Source: JAFDVL01 sp964631865 (GTDB lineage: Bacteria > Acidobacteriota > Blastocatellia > RBC074). Taken from it: a DNA stretch of 64,000 nt. Within the stretch, counting starts at the first letter, position 1; every line of letters begins with the position of its first letter. A program made the position numbers and the translations under genes. The stretch is taken from the NCBI GenBank assembly GCA_964631865.1, contig CAZWAK010000002.1, forward strand, positions 62,001 through 126,000. Direction: 5' to 3'. The notes below the pieces were generated by a model. It was not told the DNA's origin. It did not search any database and saw only the letters and a list, made by a program, of their open reading frames with translations. Shown piece after piece: positions 51,361-59,492 of the stretch.

Positions 51361-52925
51361 TTGCTAACGATCCTCTCAATCCCAACACTTTGCGGCGTGA
51401 GATGAAATTGATATTTGCGCAAATCCAACTGCACGCGGAAATGTCGCAGGAAATCACCACCGATAATGCCGTGCTGTTCAAAACCGGAGGTTTCATTGAC
51501 GGGTTCCAGATTCAGGATCAAAGCCCTCGCGTTGCGTTGCCGTAAGCCATTTACGGTCAGCGTTTGGATGCCGATGGCTTCGACATTGTCCTCAACTCCG
51601 GCAGCTCCCACGACACGGAAGAGCGAATTTTTCAATTTCAGATTTTCCAAGTTGAAGCGTTTGACCGCCGCTTTGGAAATGACGGTCGTACTCGCTCCCG
51701 TATCAACGATGAAGTTGAACGGCTTTTCGTGTCCTTCCAGAATCCCTTCGGCGCTGGCCAAGCCGCCGCTGGTTGTGCGCAACGGAATGTTGATGGAATC
51801 TTGCGTTTGTTGGAATGCTACAGTCGGGACAGATGGTTCTTTGACTTCGGAACGGTCAAGAATCAGCTTCTTTTCCTTGTAATCAATCGTGACGGCGTAA
51901 TTGGACAAGACAGAAAGTCCAATGTAGCCATCGGCTCGCTGGTCTATCGGAGCATCGGTCGAGGAATGAACCGTGCGAATATAAGCAGGAACAAGATCAA
52001 CTTTGGCGTCACCGAGACCCACCGAATCAAGCACAGCATAGACAATGCCAAACGATCCGGTTCCGCCCACTGCGCGGGCGTGACCTCCGCGCGCGACGGC
52101 TTTAATGCCGAGCACTTGCGCCGCTTTGTCCGAGATGACGGACAAGCTGGCTCCCGTATCAATGACGAAGCGCAACGTGTGTTTGTTGTTGATCTTGACG
52201 TTAATGAAAGGCCGATTGCCGTGCAATTCAAACGGAACTGTAACTACTTCCGGGCCGCTTTGCCGATGCAACTTGGTCGTGCCGAGATAGCGGTAAAAAT
52301 CAATCAGGCCGCGAATCCGAGCACGCCGTTCTTCATCCGTTTTCGGCGCGACGGACAGGAAATTTTGATAGGCGTCGGCGGCCTCGGAATAAAGCTCCAA
52401 CCGCGAACAAACTCTGGCCAGGGAGACGTAATAATCCGGCTCGCGGGAATCAATCTGGATCGCTCTTTGCAACAGGTCGTAGGAAGTTTTGGTCTGATGC
52501 TCAAAATACTGAAGCTCGGCCAGACCTGCCAATGCGAGATGATCTTTGTTATCAAACCTGATCGCGGTCATCAACGATTCCAGCGAAGTACGGAATTCGC
52601 CGCTGCGCAACAACGCCGTGCCCATCAGCCCAAAAGCGCGTCCATTGAGCGAATCCGTCGCGATGACTTGCGAGGCGTGCTCGAACGCTTCGACCAGTTT
52701 GTTTTGCTTGAGCAAAGACAAGCTCAAGCCCAGACGCGCGTCCTTGTCTTCCTGCTTTTGTTCGAGCAATGAACGATAAATAGTTTCGGCCTGCTCAAAA
52801 TTCCCCGCGCGCAGTTCTTTTTCCGCCCGTTTGAGAGCTTTGCCTCGGGATTCGGCTTGCGTTGGATAGGCGACGACCAGCGTGAAGAGAACAGCGAAAG
52901 AAAAGGCCTTCAGTGCGAGTTTCAT
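51357..52925 (-). CDS. Exported protein with TPRs and two retropepsin-like aspartyl protease domains
   Basis: The 522-aa protein has a signal peptide (AFSFAVLFTLVVAYPTQAES), TPR repeats (residues about 25-185) and two aspartyl-protease domains. The first has FVIDTGASLSVIS near residue 250 and the second FIVDTGASTTVIS near residue 400; both keep D-T-G. Each domain ends in a GxSVLSNY or GGDFLRHF type strand. Such proteins may dimerise within one chain, and periplasmic TPRs may hold substrates. It starts the PIN/antitoxin operon. Substrate unknown. Confidence 0.85.
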   Translation of the reverse strand: MKLALKAFSFAVLFTLVVAYPTQAESRGKALKRAEKELRAGNFEQAETIYRSLLEQKQEDKDARLGLSLSLLKQNKLVEAFEHASQVIATDSLNGRAFGLMGTALLRSGEFRTSLESLMTAIRFDNKDHLALAGLAELQYFEHQTKTSYDLLQRAIQIDSREPDYYVSLARVCSRLELYSEAADAYQNFLSVAPKTDEERRARIRGLIDFYRYLGTTKLHRQSGPEVVTVPFELHGNRPFINVKINNKHTLRFVIDTGASLSVISDKAAQVLGIKAVARGGHARAVGGTGSFGIVYAVLDSVGLGDAKVDLVPAYIRTVHSSTDAPIDQRADGYIGLSVLSNYAVTIDYKEKKLILDRSEVKEPSVPTVAFQQTQDSINIPLRTTSGGLASAEGILEGHEKPFNFIVDTGASTTVISKAAVKRFNLENLKLKNSLFRVVGAAGVEDNVEAIGIQTLTVNGLRQRNARALILNLEPVNETSGFEQHGIIGGDFLRHFRVQLDLRKYQFHLTPQSVGIERIVSK

Positions 52926-53000
52926 AAATCACCTCCACTGAAAAGTGGTAGTTAGTCGGGACTCATGTTTAGAAAAACCGCCGAGTGAAAGTTTGTGCCG

Positions 53001-53648
53001 CTATTTCAAAATTTCGCCCGTCTTGTTTGACCAGAGCAACAGGTCTAATTCGTCGAAGTCAATTCTAATCCTATCTGCAAAATTTCTCATCACTTCTTCT
53101 GTCGCAATGTATTTTTTTTTCGTGGTCGGCGGCTGGGGCGAAGCGATGACACCGAACTCAAACAGCGTCTTCAGGATATGTTTGTCGAGGATGGCGTAGC
53201 CGCGATAGCCAATGTTGCGCAGGTAATGACTCGCTTCTTTGTACCCGATGCCTTTGATGTTCGCGGCAAAATAATCGCGCCGCGCCTCGTGATCCGCACC
53301 AAAAGAATCCAGCTTGTGACGCAGTGGGAGTTGGCAATCGTGCTGCAAAAAAGTGCGCGCCGCGACGATGTAGCGTGCGCGCGCATTGGGAAACCGATGT
53401 GCTCCGATTAAGGCTGCGCTCAGTTGCTCAACCGTTCCTCGGCGCAAAAGTTTTCGCACTCGCTCTACCGATTTCAACCCCATCCGCGCACTCGCGCCCG
53501 CCGTGAACAGGCAATACACCAATTCTTCAAAAAGCCGTGCCTCGGTGGCGGTTGAGCGAAGGACTGCGAATTCATTCAACCGAGCGCGGATGACAGTTTG
53601 TTTTTCCTGATACGAGGCAAGCAGGCTCGATAGCAAAGAATCGTTCAT
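53001..53648 (-). CDS. 8-oxoguanine DNA glycosylase/AP lyase, Ogg2-like
   Basis: The protein (215 aa from the ATG at 53648) has the helix-hairpin-helix motif FAANIKGIGYKEASHYLRNIG followed by YAILDKHILKTL. The catalytic Lys (KEASH) and Asp (LDKHI) of the COG1059 family are both present. It removes 8-oxoguanine from DNA. The ATG overlaps the stop of the GH16 gene by one base (TAATG). The frame continues upstream, but only as an antisense reading of the GH16 gene. Confidence 0.87.
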   Translation of the reverse strand: MNDSLLSSLLASYQEKQTVIRARLNEFAVLRSTATEARLFEELVYCLFTAGASARMGLKSVERVRKLLRRGTVEQLSAALIGAHRFPNARARYIVAARTFLQHDCQLPLRHKLDSFGADHEARRDYFAANIKGIGYKEASHYLRNIGYRGYAILDKHILKTLFEFGVIASPQPPTTKKKYIATEEVMRNFADRIRIDFDELDLLLWSNKTGEILK

Positions 53649-54499
53649 TACCGTCGAATCGTGTTTCTCCTGACATCGGAATACACGCGGACATAATCCA
53701 CCAGCATGACTTGCGGGAAAACAGTGGTGACATCCGGGTAGCCCGGCCAATTGCCTCCGACCGCCAGATTCAGCAGCAAGTAAAACGAATGATCGAAGAC
53801 CCAATTCGAGCCGGGCGGCAAGTCGGCTGGGGTTCTCGCTTTGTAGAGGTTGCCGTCCACGAAAAACTGAATCATCCTCGGACTCCATTCGACGGCGAAC
53901 ACATGAAAGTCGTCGGAAAAGCGTTGCCCATTCGGCAATTGATAGGACGCGCTCAAGCCGTTACCACCCGCATAGCCCGGCCCGTGTAGCGTTCCGTAGG
54001 CCGTAAATGGTTCGCGCCCGATATGTTCCATGATGTCAATTTCGCCACATCGGGGCCAGCCGACACCGGGCGTGTCAATGTCTGTACCGAGCATCCAGAA
54101 CGCGGGCCAAATCCCTTGTCCGTAGGGAAGCTTGATGCGGGCCTCAATGCGCCCGTAGGTGGGTTCAAATTTGCCGCGCGTGACCAGACGGGCTGACGTG
54201 TAGTTTCGTGTCACATTATCCGGGCCGGTGAAGGTTTCCCTGATCGCTTTGATAACGAGATTTCCATTGCCGTCGAGATAGGCATTTTGCGTGCGGTTGG
54301 TGTAATACTGAAGTTCGTTGTTGCCCCAGCCTCCATCAAAGCCAGCTCCTAAATCATAAGCCCATTTGGCGGCATCGGGCGCAGTGTTTGCCGCGCCGAC
54401 AAACTCGTCCGACCAGGCCAGGATTCGTCTTTGTGCCCAGATAGAATTGGTAGCAATGATGAGGAAAAGCAGCAAAAGTCCGAAGCGTTTATTGTTCAT
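53648..54499 (-). CDS. Secreted glycoside hydrolase family 16 (laminarinase-like)
   Basis: The 283-aa enzyme has a signal peptide (LLLLFLIIATNSIWAQ). The GH16 fold shows WSDEFVG, WGNNELQYYT, FEPTYGRIEARIKLPYGQGIWPAFWML and the catalytic GEIDIMEHIG (both Glu and Asp present). It probably cuts beta-1,3-glucans. It follows ubiD by 7 bp and overlaps the start of the glycosylase gene. Length is typical for a single-domain secreted GH16. Confidence 0.93.
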   Translation of the reverse strand: MNNKRFGLLLLFLIIATNSIWAQRRILAWSDEFVGAANTAPDAAKWAYDLGAGFDGGWGNNELQYYTNRTQNAYLDGNGNLVIKAIRETFTGPDNVTRNYTSARLVTRGKFEPTYGRIEARIKLPYGQGIWPAFWMLGTDIDTPGVGWPRCGEIDIMEHIGREPFTAYGTLHGPGYAGGNGLSASYQLPNGQRFSDDFHVFAVEWSPRMIQFFVDGNLYKARTPADLPPGSNWVFDHSFYLLLNLAVGGNWPGYPDVTTVFPQVMLVDYVRVYSDVRRNTIRR

Positions 54500-54506
54500 A
54501 ACGACC

Positions 54507-55955
54507 TCACAAACCTAATTTATTCCATTTCGCGTCCACGAGTTGTTTGATTTCCTCGCTCACATTATTTTCGCGCGGCCATCGGCGCGTGAAGCCTTCA
54601 CCTTTCCATTTGCGCGTCGCGTCAATGCCCATCTTGGAACCGAAACCTGTTTCGCGTGCGGCGTGATCGAGGACGTCCACCGGCCCCAGCATAAATTGAA
54701 TGTCGCGTTCGGGGTCAATGTTGTTGAGAACTTTCCACGCGACTTCGCTGGGGTTTTGCACATCCACGTCTTCGTCCACGACGACGATACATTTCGTGAA
54801 CATCGCCTGACCGAGTCCCCAAATCGCGTTCATAATTTTGCGCGCGTGCCCCGGATATTGTTTGCGAATCGAAACCAGCATCAGGTTATGAAACACGCCT
54901 TCAAACGGCAGGTTCATGTCTACGATTTCCGGCAGTTGCCGTTTCAGCACGGGCAACGTGATGCGAATGATGGCCCAGCCCATCCAACAATCTTCCATCG
55001 GCGGTTTGCCAACAATCGTCGTTTGATAGATCGGATTTTTGCGATGCGTGACCGTCGTGACGTGAAAGACGGGATAAGGTTCTTCGAGCGTGTAAAAACC
55101 CGTGTGGTCGCCGAACGGCCCTTCGATGCGGCGTTCGGATGGATCAACGTAACCTTCCAACACGATCTCGGCGCTGGCCGGAACTTCGAGATCAAGCGAA
55201 ACGCATTTGACCATCTCAATCGGCTTCTCGCGCATGAAGCTCGCGAAAATCATTTCGTCCAAATCATCGGGCAGCGGCAAAGTTGCAGCAAAGGTGGTGA
55301 TCGGTTCCGCGCCAATCGCAACGGCGACTCCCATTCGTTCCGCGCCGCGCTTTTCCTGCTCGCGATGATGTGCCGCGCCGTGTTTGTGTATCTGCCAATG
55401 CATGCCGGTGGTCTTTTCGTCATAAACCTGCATGCGATACATCCCAACATTGCGCGCGCCCGTGCGCGGATTGCGCGTGAACACCATCGGCAATGTAATG
55501 AAGCGACCGCCATCGGCTTCCCAGCATTTCAGGATCGGAAAATCGTAGAGCGAAAACTCGCCCTCGCGTTTGATGACTTCCTGACATTTGCCTGCTTTCA
55601 CAACCTTCGGAAAATATTTGCCGAGTTCAGCGAGCTTCGGCAACATCTTCACTTTTTCGAGCAAACCCGCAGGCGATTTGAAGTCTAGCCATTCGGTCAA
55701 GCGGCCTGCTACCTGTTCGACATCATTCACTTCCAGCGCCAGCGCCATGCGGCGACGGCTGCCGAGCGCGTTGATGAGCACGGGCATTTTGCCGTCGTCT
55801 ACGTTTTCAAACAGCAACGCCGGGCCGCCCGCTTTGCACACGCGATCCGTAATTTCGGTGATTTCCTGATCGCTCGAAACACGCGCCGAGATGCGTTTGA
55901 GTTCTTTGTTCTTTTCTAAAACCTTGATGAATTCGCGCAAGTCTTCGTAAGCCAT
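54507..55955 (-). CDS. UbiD-family decarboxylase
   Basis: The 482-aa protein begins MAYEDLREFIKVLEKNKELKRI and contains the UbiD features GGRFITLPMVFTRNPRTGARNVGMYRMQV, EMVKCVSLDLEVPASAEIVLEGYVDP, EGPFGDHTGFY (E-G-P-F-G-D-H) and FTKCIVVVDEDVDVQ. These bind prenylated FMN and manganese. In most bacteria it decarboxylates a quinone precursor, and here it may serve menaquinone synthesis by the futalosine route or an aromatic substrate. It leads an operon with GH16 and a glycosylase, an odd association. Confidence 0.92.
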   Translation of the reverse strand: MAYEDLREFIKVLEKNKELKRISARVSSDQEITEITDRVCKAGGPALLFENVDDGKMPVLINALGSRRRMALALEVNDVEQVAGRLTEWLDFKSPAGLLEKVKMLPKLAELGKYFPKVVKAGKCQEVIKREGEFSLYDFPILKCWEADGGRFITLPMVFTRNPRTGARNVGMYRMQVYDEKTTGMHWQIHKHGAAHHREQEKRGAERMGVAVAIGAEPITTFAATLPLPDDLDEMIFASFMREKPIEMVKCVSLDLEVPASAEIVLEGYVDPSERRIEGPFGDHTGFYTLEEPYPVFHVTTVTHRKNPIYQTTIVGKPPMEDCWMGWAIIRITLPVLKRQLPEIVDMNLPFEGVFHNLMLVSIRKQYPGHARKIMNAIWGLGQAMFTKCIVVVDEDVDVQNPSEVAWKVLNNIDPERDIQFMLGPVDVLDHAARETGFGSKMGIDATRKWKGEGFTRRWPRENNVSEEIKQLVDAKWNKLGL

Positions 55956-55978
55956 AAAAAATTGAATCCCAAAGAAAA

Positions 55979-56078
55979 AGGCAAATCGAACGAAGCATAA
56001 GACTGCGGCTCACATTTGCCAATGATTTGTCGGCCATGTGAAAAGATCGTTGTTTGCTTATGCTTTGAGGATTTGCCT
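55979..56078. repeat. Long imperfect inverted repeat between ubiD and the DUF5654-like gene
   Basis: The left arm 55979-56001 (AGGCAAATC ... AGCATAAG) and the right arm 56057-56078 (CTTATGCTT ... GATTTGCCT) pair at 17 or more of 22 positions. Inside them CACAT and ATGTG allow a second hairpin. It may end the DUF5654 transcript or fold in the ubiD leader. Not built from 7-mers. Confidence 0.7.
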
Positions 56079-56104
56079 GCTCTTGGACGTAACGGCGAGA
56101 GAGT

Positions 56105-56368
56105 TTAGCCTTCCGCTTCCCGGCTGATCGCCGCTTCGCCGCCAATTTTGGAAGCGATGCGCGTCAAAATTAAAACGACTAGCACTGCGATGACAGTGGC
56201 AATCACGGCGTAAGTATAGAGACCCGTAAGATTATCGTCGGTCGCAAATATCTTCTTAATCGTAGCTTTGATCGCATCGTTCCAGGCTAGGGCCGCGACC
56301 AATCCCAATGACGCTGAAGCCAGCGTGATCATAGATTGAAGAATCAGTTGGAGGTACTTTTTCGTCAT
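56105..56368 (-). CDS. Small membrane protein, DUF5654-like
   Basis: The 87-aa protein from the ATG at 56368 (AGAGG 8 nt upstream) has two membrane helices. The first is LASASLGLVAALAWNDAIKATIKKIF, the family hallmark with AALAWNDAI. The second is YAVIATVIAVLVVLILTRIA. Function unknown. It lies between the MocA-like gene and ubiD. Confidence 0.78.
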   Translation of the reverse strand: MTKKYLQLILQSMITLASASLGLVAALAWNDAIKATIKKIFATDDNLTGLYTYAVIATVIAVLVVLILTRIASKIGGEAAISREAEG

Positions 56369-56422
56369 AGTAAAACCTCTTGGTAGGGACGTAGTCAAAA
56401 GGTATCGCCTGCGCACAAATGG

Positions 56423-57049
56423 TTACGGTGTCCATTTGTGCGATTCGTAGAGCGAAGGAACCTGCGCGACCAAACGGGCATAATCTTCCGGCGAATCAAT
56501 GTCTTCCAGAATCGCGGAGGATTCCACCGGCACTTCCTGAATTTCGTGGCGATGCGCATTGATGAGCGCCTTGAGACCTTCCGGGTCAGCGTCGTCCAGC
56601 TTCATGATTTCTTCTTCAAAATCGCGGCTGATGATGATGGGATGTCCATGCTTGCCTTCGTAAGTCGGAATCGAAATTCGCTTGTCATAATCGCCAAAAC
56701 TGATGACGAGTGGGTTGATGACATCAGGCCCGACCATTGGTTGATCCACCAGCCCAATCAACACGCCTTCGCAGCGCGGGCTGACCAGCGGCAGACCGGT
56801 TTTCAGCGAACTCAGCATGCCTTTGGAGAACTCGCGGTTGATGGCGAATTGCACGCCCGCGCCCGCCAGCCGCGCGCGAATTTCCGATTCGCGGAAGCCC
56901 AGCACGACGATGATTTCGTCCACGCGGGAACGCTTGAGGTTGTCTATGCACGCGCCAATCACAGTGCGCGTGCCCCATTTCAGTAGCGGTTTGAAATCAC
57001 CGCTCATACGTCTTGATTCACCAGCGGCAAGTAAAATAGCGGAGATCAT
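56423..57049 (-). CDS. MobA/MocA-like nucleotidyltransferase
   Basis: The 208-aa protein has the N-terminal nucleotide motif ILLAAGESRRMSG, with FKPLLKWGTRTVI. The metal-binding region is GVLIGLVDQPMVGPDVI, and the HGHPIIISRDF loop follows. This resembles MocA, which makes molybdenum cytosine dinucleotide, the cofactor of XdhC-served enzymes. The xdhC pair at 17.7-18.8 kb supports this indirectly. Other sugar nucleotidyltransferases in this family are possible. Confidence 0.82.
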   Translation of the reverse strand: MISAILLAAGESRRMSGDFKPLLKWGTRTVIGACIDNLKRSRVDEIIVVLGFRESEIRARLAGAGVQFAINREFSKGMLSSLKTGLPLVSPRCEGVLIGLVDQPMVGPDVINPLVISFGDYDKRISIPTYEGKHGHPIIISRDFEEEIMKLDDADPEGLKALINAHRHEIQEVPVESSAILEDIDSPEDYARLVAQVPSLYESHKWTP

Positions 57050-57057
57050 AAGGTTTC

Positions 57058-58173
57058 TTATTTGTCCTTTGTTTCGTCATTCATCAATTCGGCAAGTTGC
57101 GCGAACGGGTTATTGAAACTTCCTGACGGTTTGGTGGGCTTGACGGTCGTTTCACTGCTGGGCGTCGCGGCGGTTGCGGTTGCTACGGTGGCCGCCGCCA
57201 TTTCTTTGGGTTCTTCTTCCGGCTTGGCAGCGGGACGCCGCCGGTAAATCGGGCGCTCGAACATCGGCGAGATGCGCGTCCAATCACCATTGGCGTGCGG
57301 TTCGGCCATCAGCCGTTGCATCGCTTCGACTTTGGAGTCGAGGTCATCGAGGTACGCGAGCATCAAGGCTTCCGGCGTCGCAGGCAATTTGGGCGAGCCG
57401 TATTCAAGCTTGCCGTGATGCGTCAGCAACAGGTGTAGCAAATGACGTCGCAATTCTTCGGGGAAGTCAGGAATCTGCTTGATGTGATCCGAGACCATCA
57501 TTGTTTCCATCGCCAAATGCCCGATCATTTGCCCGTCGTTCGTGTAGTTCGTGCCGCGTTCATAACTCAACTCATCAATCTTGCCGAAGTCGTGCAAGAT
57601 CGCGCCGGTTTGCAGCAGATCGAGATCAATGCCTTCGTAATGCGAACCGACTTTGTGCGCGAGTTTGAGCAGCGAGAGCGTGTGTTCGAGCAAGCCGCCG
57701 AGATACGGATGATGCATGGTTTTGGCCGCCGGGGCGCGCTTGAATTTCTGCACCGTGACTTCGTCGGCAAAAATGTTTTCGAGCAATTGGCGCAAATACG
57801 AATTCGCAAAGCCGCGCACAATTTGCATCAGTTCGGCGAACATTTCCTCCACGTCATACTTTGTCGTGGGAAAGTAATCCGTGAGGTTGTATTCGCGCTC
57901 TTCGCACAGCCGCGCGCGATGCACGGTCAATTGCAACCGATTGCGATGCACCACGACCAAACCGCGCGCAAAGACGACATCATCCACATCGAAGGTTTCC
58001 GCCGTCTCTTCAAAGTTGTCCCACCAATGCCCGCTGATTTCGCCCGTGCGATCCGCCAGCAACAGCGTCAGATATTGGCCGCCGCTTTTTTTATTTCGAT
58101 ACTCCTTCGCCTTGACCAGAAAGGTCGTGCTGACCGTTTGATTGGTGACGAAATCGCGGATGAAAGTTTTCAT
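57058..58173 (-). CDS. YhaM-like 3'-5' exoribonuclease (OB-fold plus HD domain)
   Basis: The 371-aa protein has an N-terminal OB fold (LVKAKEYRNKKSGGQYLTLLLADRTGEISGHWW). An HD domain follows at about residues 140-300: HHPYLGGLLEHTLSLLK, AILHDFGKIDEL, and LLTHHGKLEYGSP. A low-complexity Ala/Pro/Thr tail ends the protein. YhaM-type enzymes degrade RNA or ssDNA 3'-5'. The gene starts 10 bp before the left arm of the heptamer repeat. Confidence 0.87.
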   Translation of the reverse strand: MKTFIRDFVTNQTVSTTFLVKAKEYRNKKSGGQYLTLLLADRTGEISGHWWDNFEETAETFDVDDVVFARGLVVVHRNRLQLTVHRARLCEEREYNLTDYFPTTKYDVEEMFAELMQIVRGFANSYLRQLLENIFADEVTVQKFKRAPAAKTMHHPYLGGLLEHTLSLLKLAHKVGSHYEGIDLDLLQTGAILHDFGKIDELSYERGTNYTNDGQMIGHLAMETMMVSDHIKQIPDFPEELRRHLLHLLLTHHGKLEYGSPKLPATPEALMLAYLDDLDSKVEAMQRLMAEPHANGDWTRISPMFERPIYRRRPAAKPEEEPKEMAAATVATATAATPSSETTVKPTKPSGSFNNPFAQLAELMNDETKDK

Positions 58174-58183
58174 AATGGAGAGT

Positions 58184-58264
58184 ACGGTAGACGGTAGACG
58201 GTAGACAGTAGACAGTAGCCTACGGAATTCTACCGACTACTGTCTACCGACTACTGTCTACTCT
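58184..58264. repeat. Heptamer-repeat inverted repeat (ACGGTAG/ACAGTAG words)
   Basis: The left arm is five perfect heptamers, ACGGTAG three times then ACAGTAG twice (58184-58218). The right arm reads CTACCGA CTACTGT CTACCGA CTACTGT CTACTCT (58230-58264). The loop is 11 nt with GAATTC inside. The right arm provides the stop codon of the SurA-like gene (TAG at 58258-58260, minus strand). Confidence 0.92.
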
Positions 58265-59421
58265 TTCTTTGCCGTTTCCTTTGCCTTCGCTACCGCTTTT
58301 TCCTGCTGTTCTTTTTCTTTCTTTTCGCGTTTCTGGCGCTTCTTCTTTTCCTTCTCGGATTCTTCGCTGTAGGGCGTCACTTTGATCTGAGCAGACGCGG
58401 TGCGGAGGCCGGGCATTTGGTATTTCGGATCAATTTCGATGAACGCATCTTCGCGCAACATCTTCAGGTACACATCAATTTGTTCCTGGCCTTTTTCCAT
58501 TACCACTCGTTGGAAGACAGCGTTTTTCACTTCATTGTCTTCGTACGGTCGGGTTTCGGAATCTTTGCGCGCGTCAATGCGAAAGATCGCATAACCATCC
58601 GCGAGCGAGATGGTCTCTGTCGTAGAACCGATTTCGCCTTTCTCGACAACCGTGCGGATTTCAGTGGGCAATTGATTCAGCGCCAGTTTGCCGATCTTGC
58701 CAAACTGCTTGACGATTTCGGCGGGGTCTTCCGATTTGCTTTGCACCAAGGCTTTGAAATCGCCGCCGCCTTTGAGCAAGGTGGCAATCTCGTTGGCTTT
58801 CGCCAGCGCCTGTTGTTGCGCGAGCGGGTCTTTGGGTTTGCGAATGAAGATGCGGCTCAACTCGACTTCGCCCGGCACGACGAACCATTCTTTGTGCTTG
58901 TCGTAAAACGCCCGCTTTTCCTGATCGGTCACTCGGCGGGAAACGTCGCCGTAGACTTCCCGTCCAAGCACGGCATCGGACAGAAATTTCGCGCGCATGC
59001 CGCGTCGTTGTTCGTTGATGTCCACGCCGACTTCGCGCATCTTCTGTTCCAGACAGTCCAGCGAATCGCAGCCGACTTCTTTCATCACGCGCACAAGCTG
59101 TTCGTTGACCTGTGGTTCGACGTCAATCGAAAGCTCTTTGGCGCGCTGCGTCAGCAATTGCTGGTCAATCAGACCGTCCAGAATTTTGGCGCGCAGTTCG
59201 GTCAATTGCTTTTCGATCTCCTCGTCCTTTTTGCCCTGCTGTTTGTACTCTTCGATGTAGAGTTTCAACTCACGCTCGAAAGCCGACATTAAGATGACCT
59301 CGGTGTTCACGCGGGCAATGACCTGGTCGAGCAGGTTGTAGCCGTTTTCATCCTGCGCATAACTGCTGAGCGGCAGCAGCGCCAGGACGATCAAACCTAT
59401 AAGTGCTTGTATTGATTTCAT
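58258..59421 (-). CDS. SurA-like periplasmic peptidyl-prolyl isomerase/chaperone
   Basis: The 387-aa protein from the ATG at 59421 (AAAGGAG 5-6 nt upstream) has a signal peptide (MKSIQALIGLIVLALLPLSSYAQ). A SurA N-terminal domain (DQVIARVNTEVIL, DGLIDQQLLTQRAKEL) is followed by a rotamase-like region (PGEVELSRIFI through DGYAIFRIDAR). A Lys/Glu-rich tail (residues about 350-385) ends it. SurA proteins guide outer-membrane proteins. The last codons and the stop fall in the repeat. It overlaps no neighbour; a PpiC lipoprotein gene lies 71 bp upstream. Confidence 0.87.
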   Translation of the reverse strand: MKSIQALIGLIVLALLPLSSYAQDENGYNLLDQVIARVNTEVILMSAFERELKLYIEEYKQQGKKDEEIEKQLTELRAKILDGLIDQQLLTQRAKELSIDVEPQVNEQLVRVMKEVGCDSLDCLEQKMREVGVDINEQRRGMRAKFLSDAVLGREVYGDVSRRVTDQEKRAFYDKHKEWFVVPGEVELSRIFIRKPKDPLAQQQALAKANEIATLLKGGGDFKALVQSKSEDPAEIVKQFGKIGKLALNQLPTEIRTVVEKGEIGSTTETISLADGYAIFRIDARKDSETRPYEDNEVKNAVFQRVVMEKGQEQIDVYLKMLREDAFIEIDPKYQMPGLRTASAQIKVTPYSEESEKEKKKRQKREKKEKEQQEKAVAKAKETAKKE

Positions 59422-59492
59422 ACGAACTCCTTTGAAAATCGCGTCTGCAAGCCGCCAGCGGAGGCTCGAACTCTCAGCGCGAATCTCAACGA

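Noticed and set aside
58184..58264. Possible CRISPR-like array in the tandem words
   Set aside because: The units are 7 bp with no spacers and form an inverted, not direct, array.
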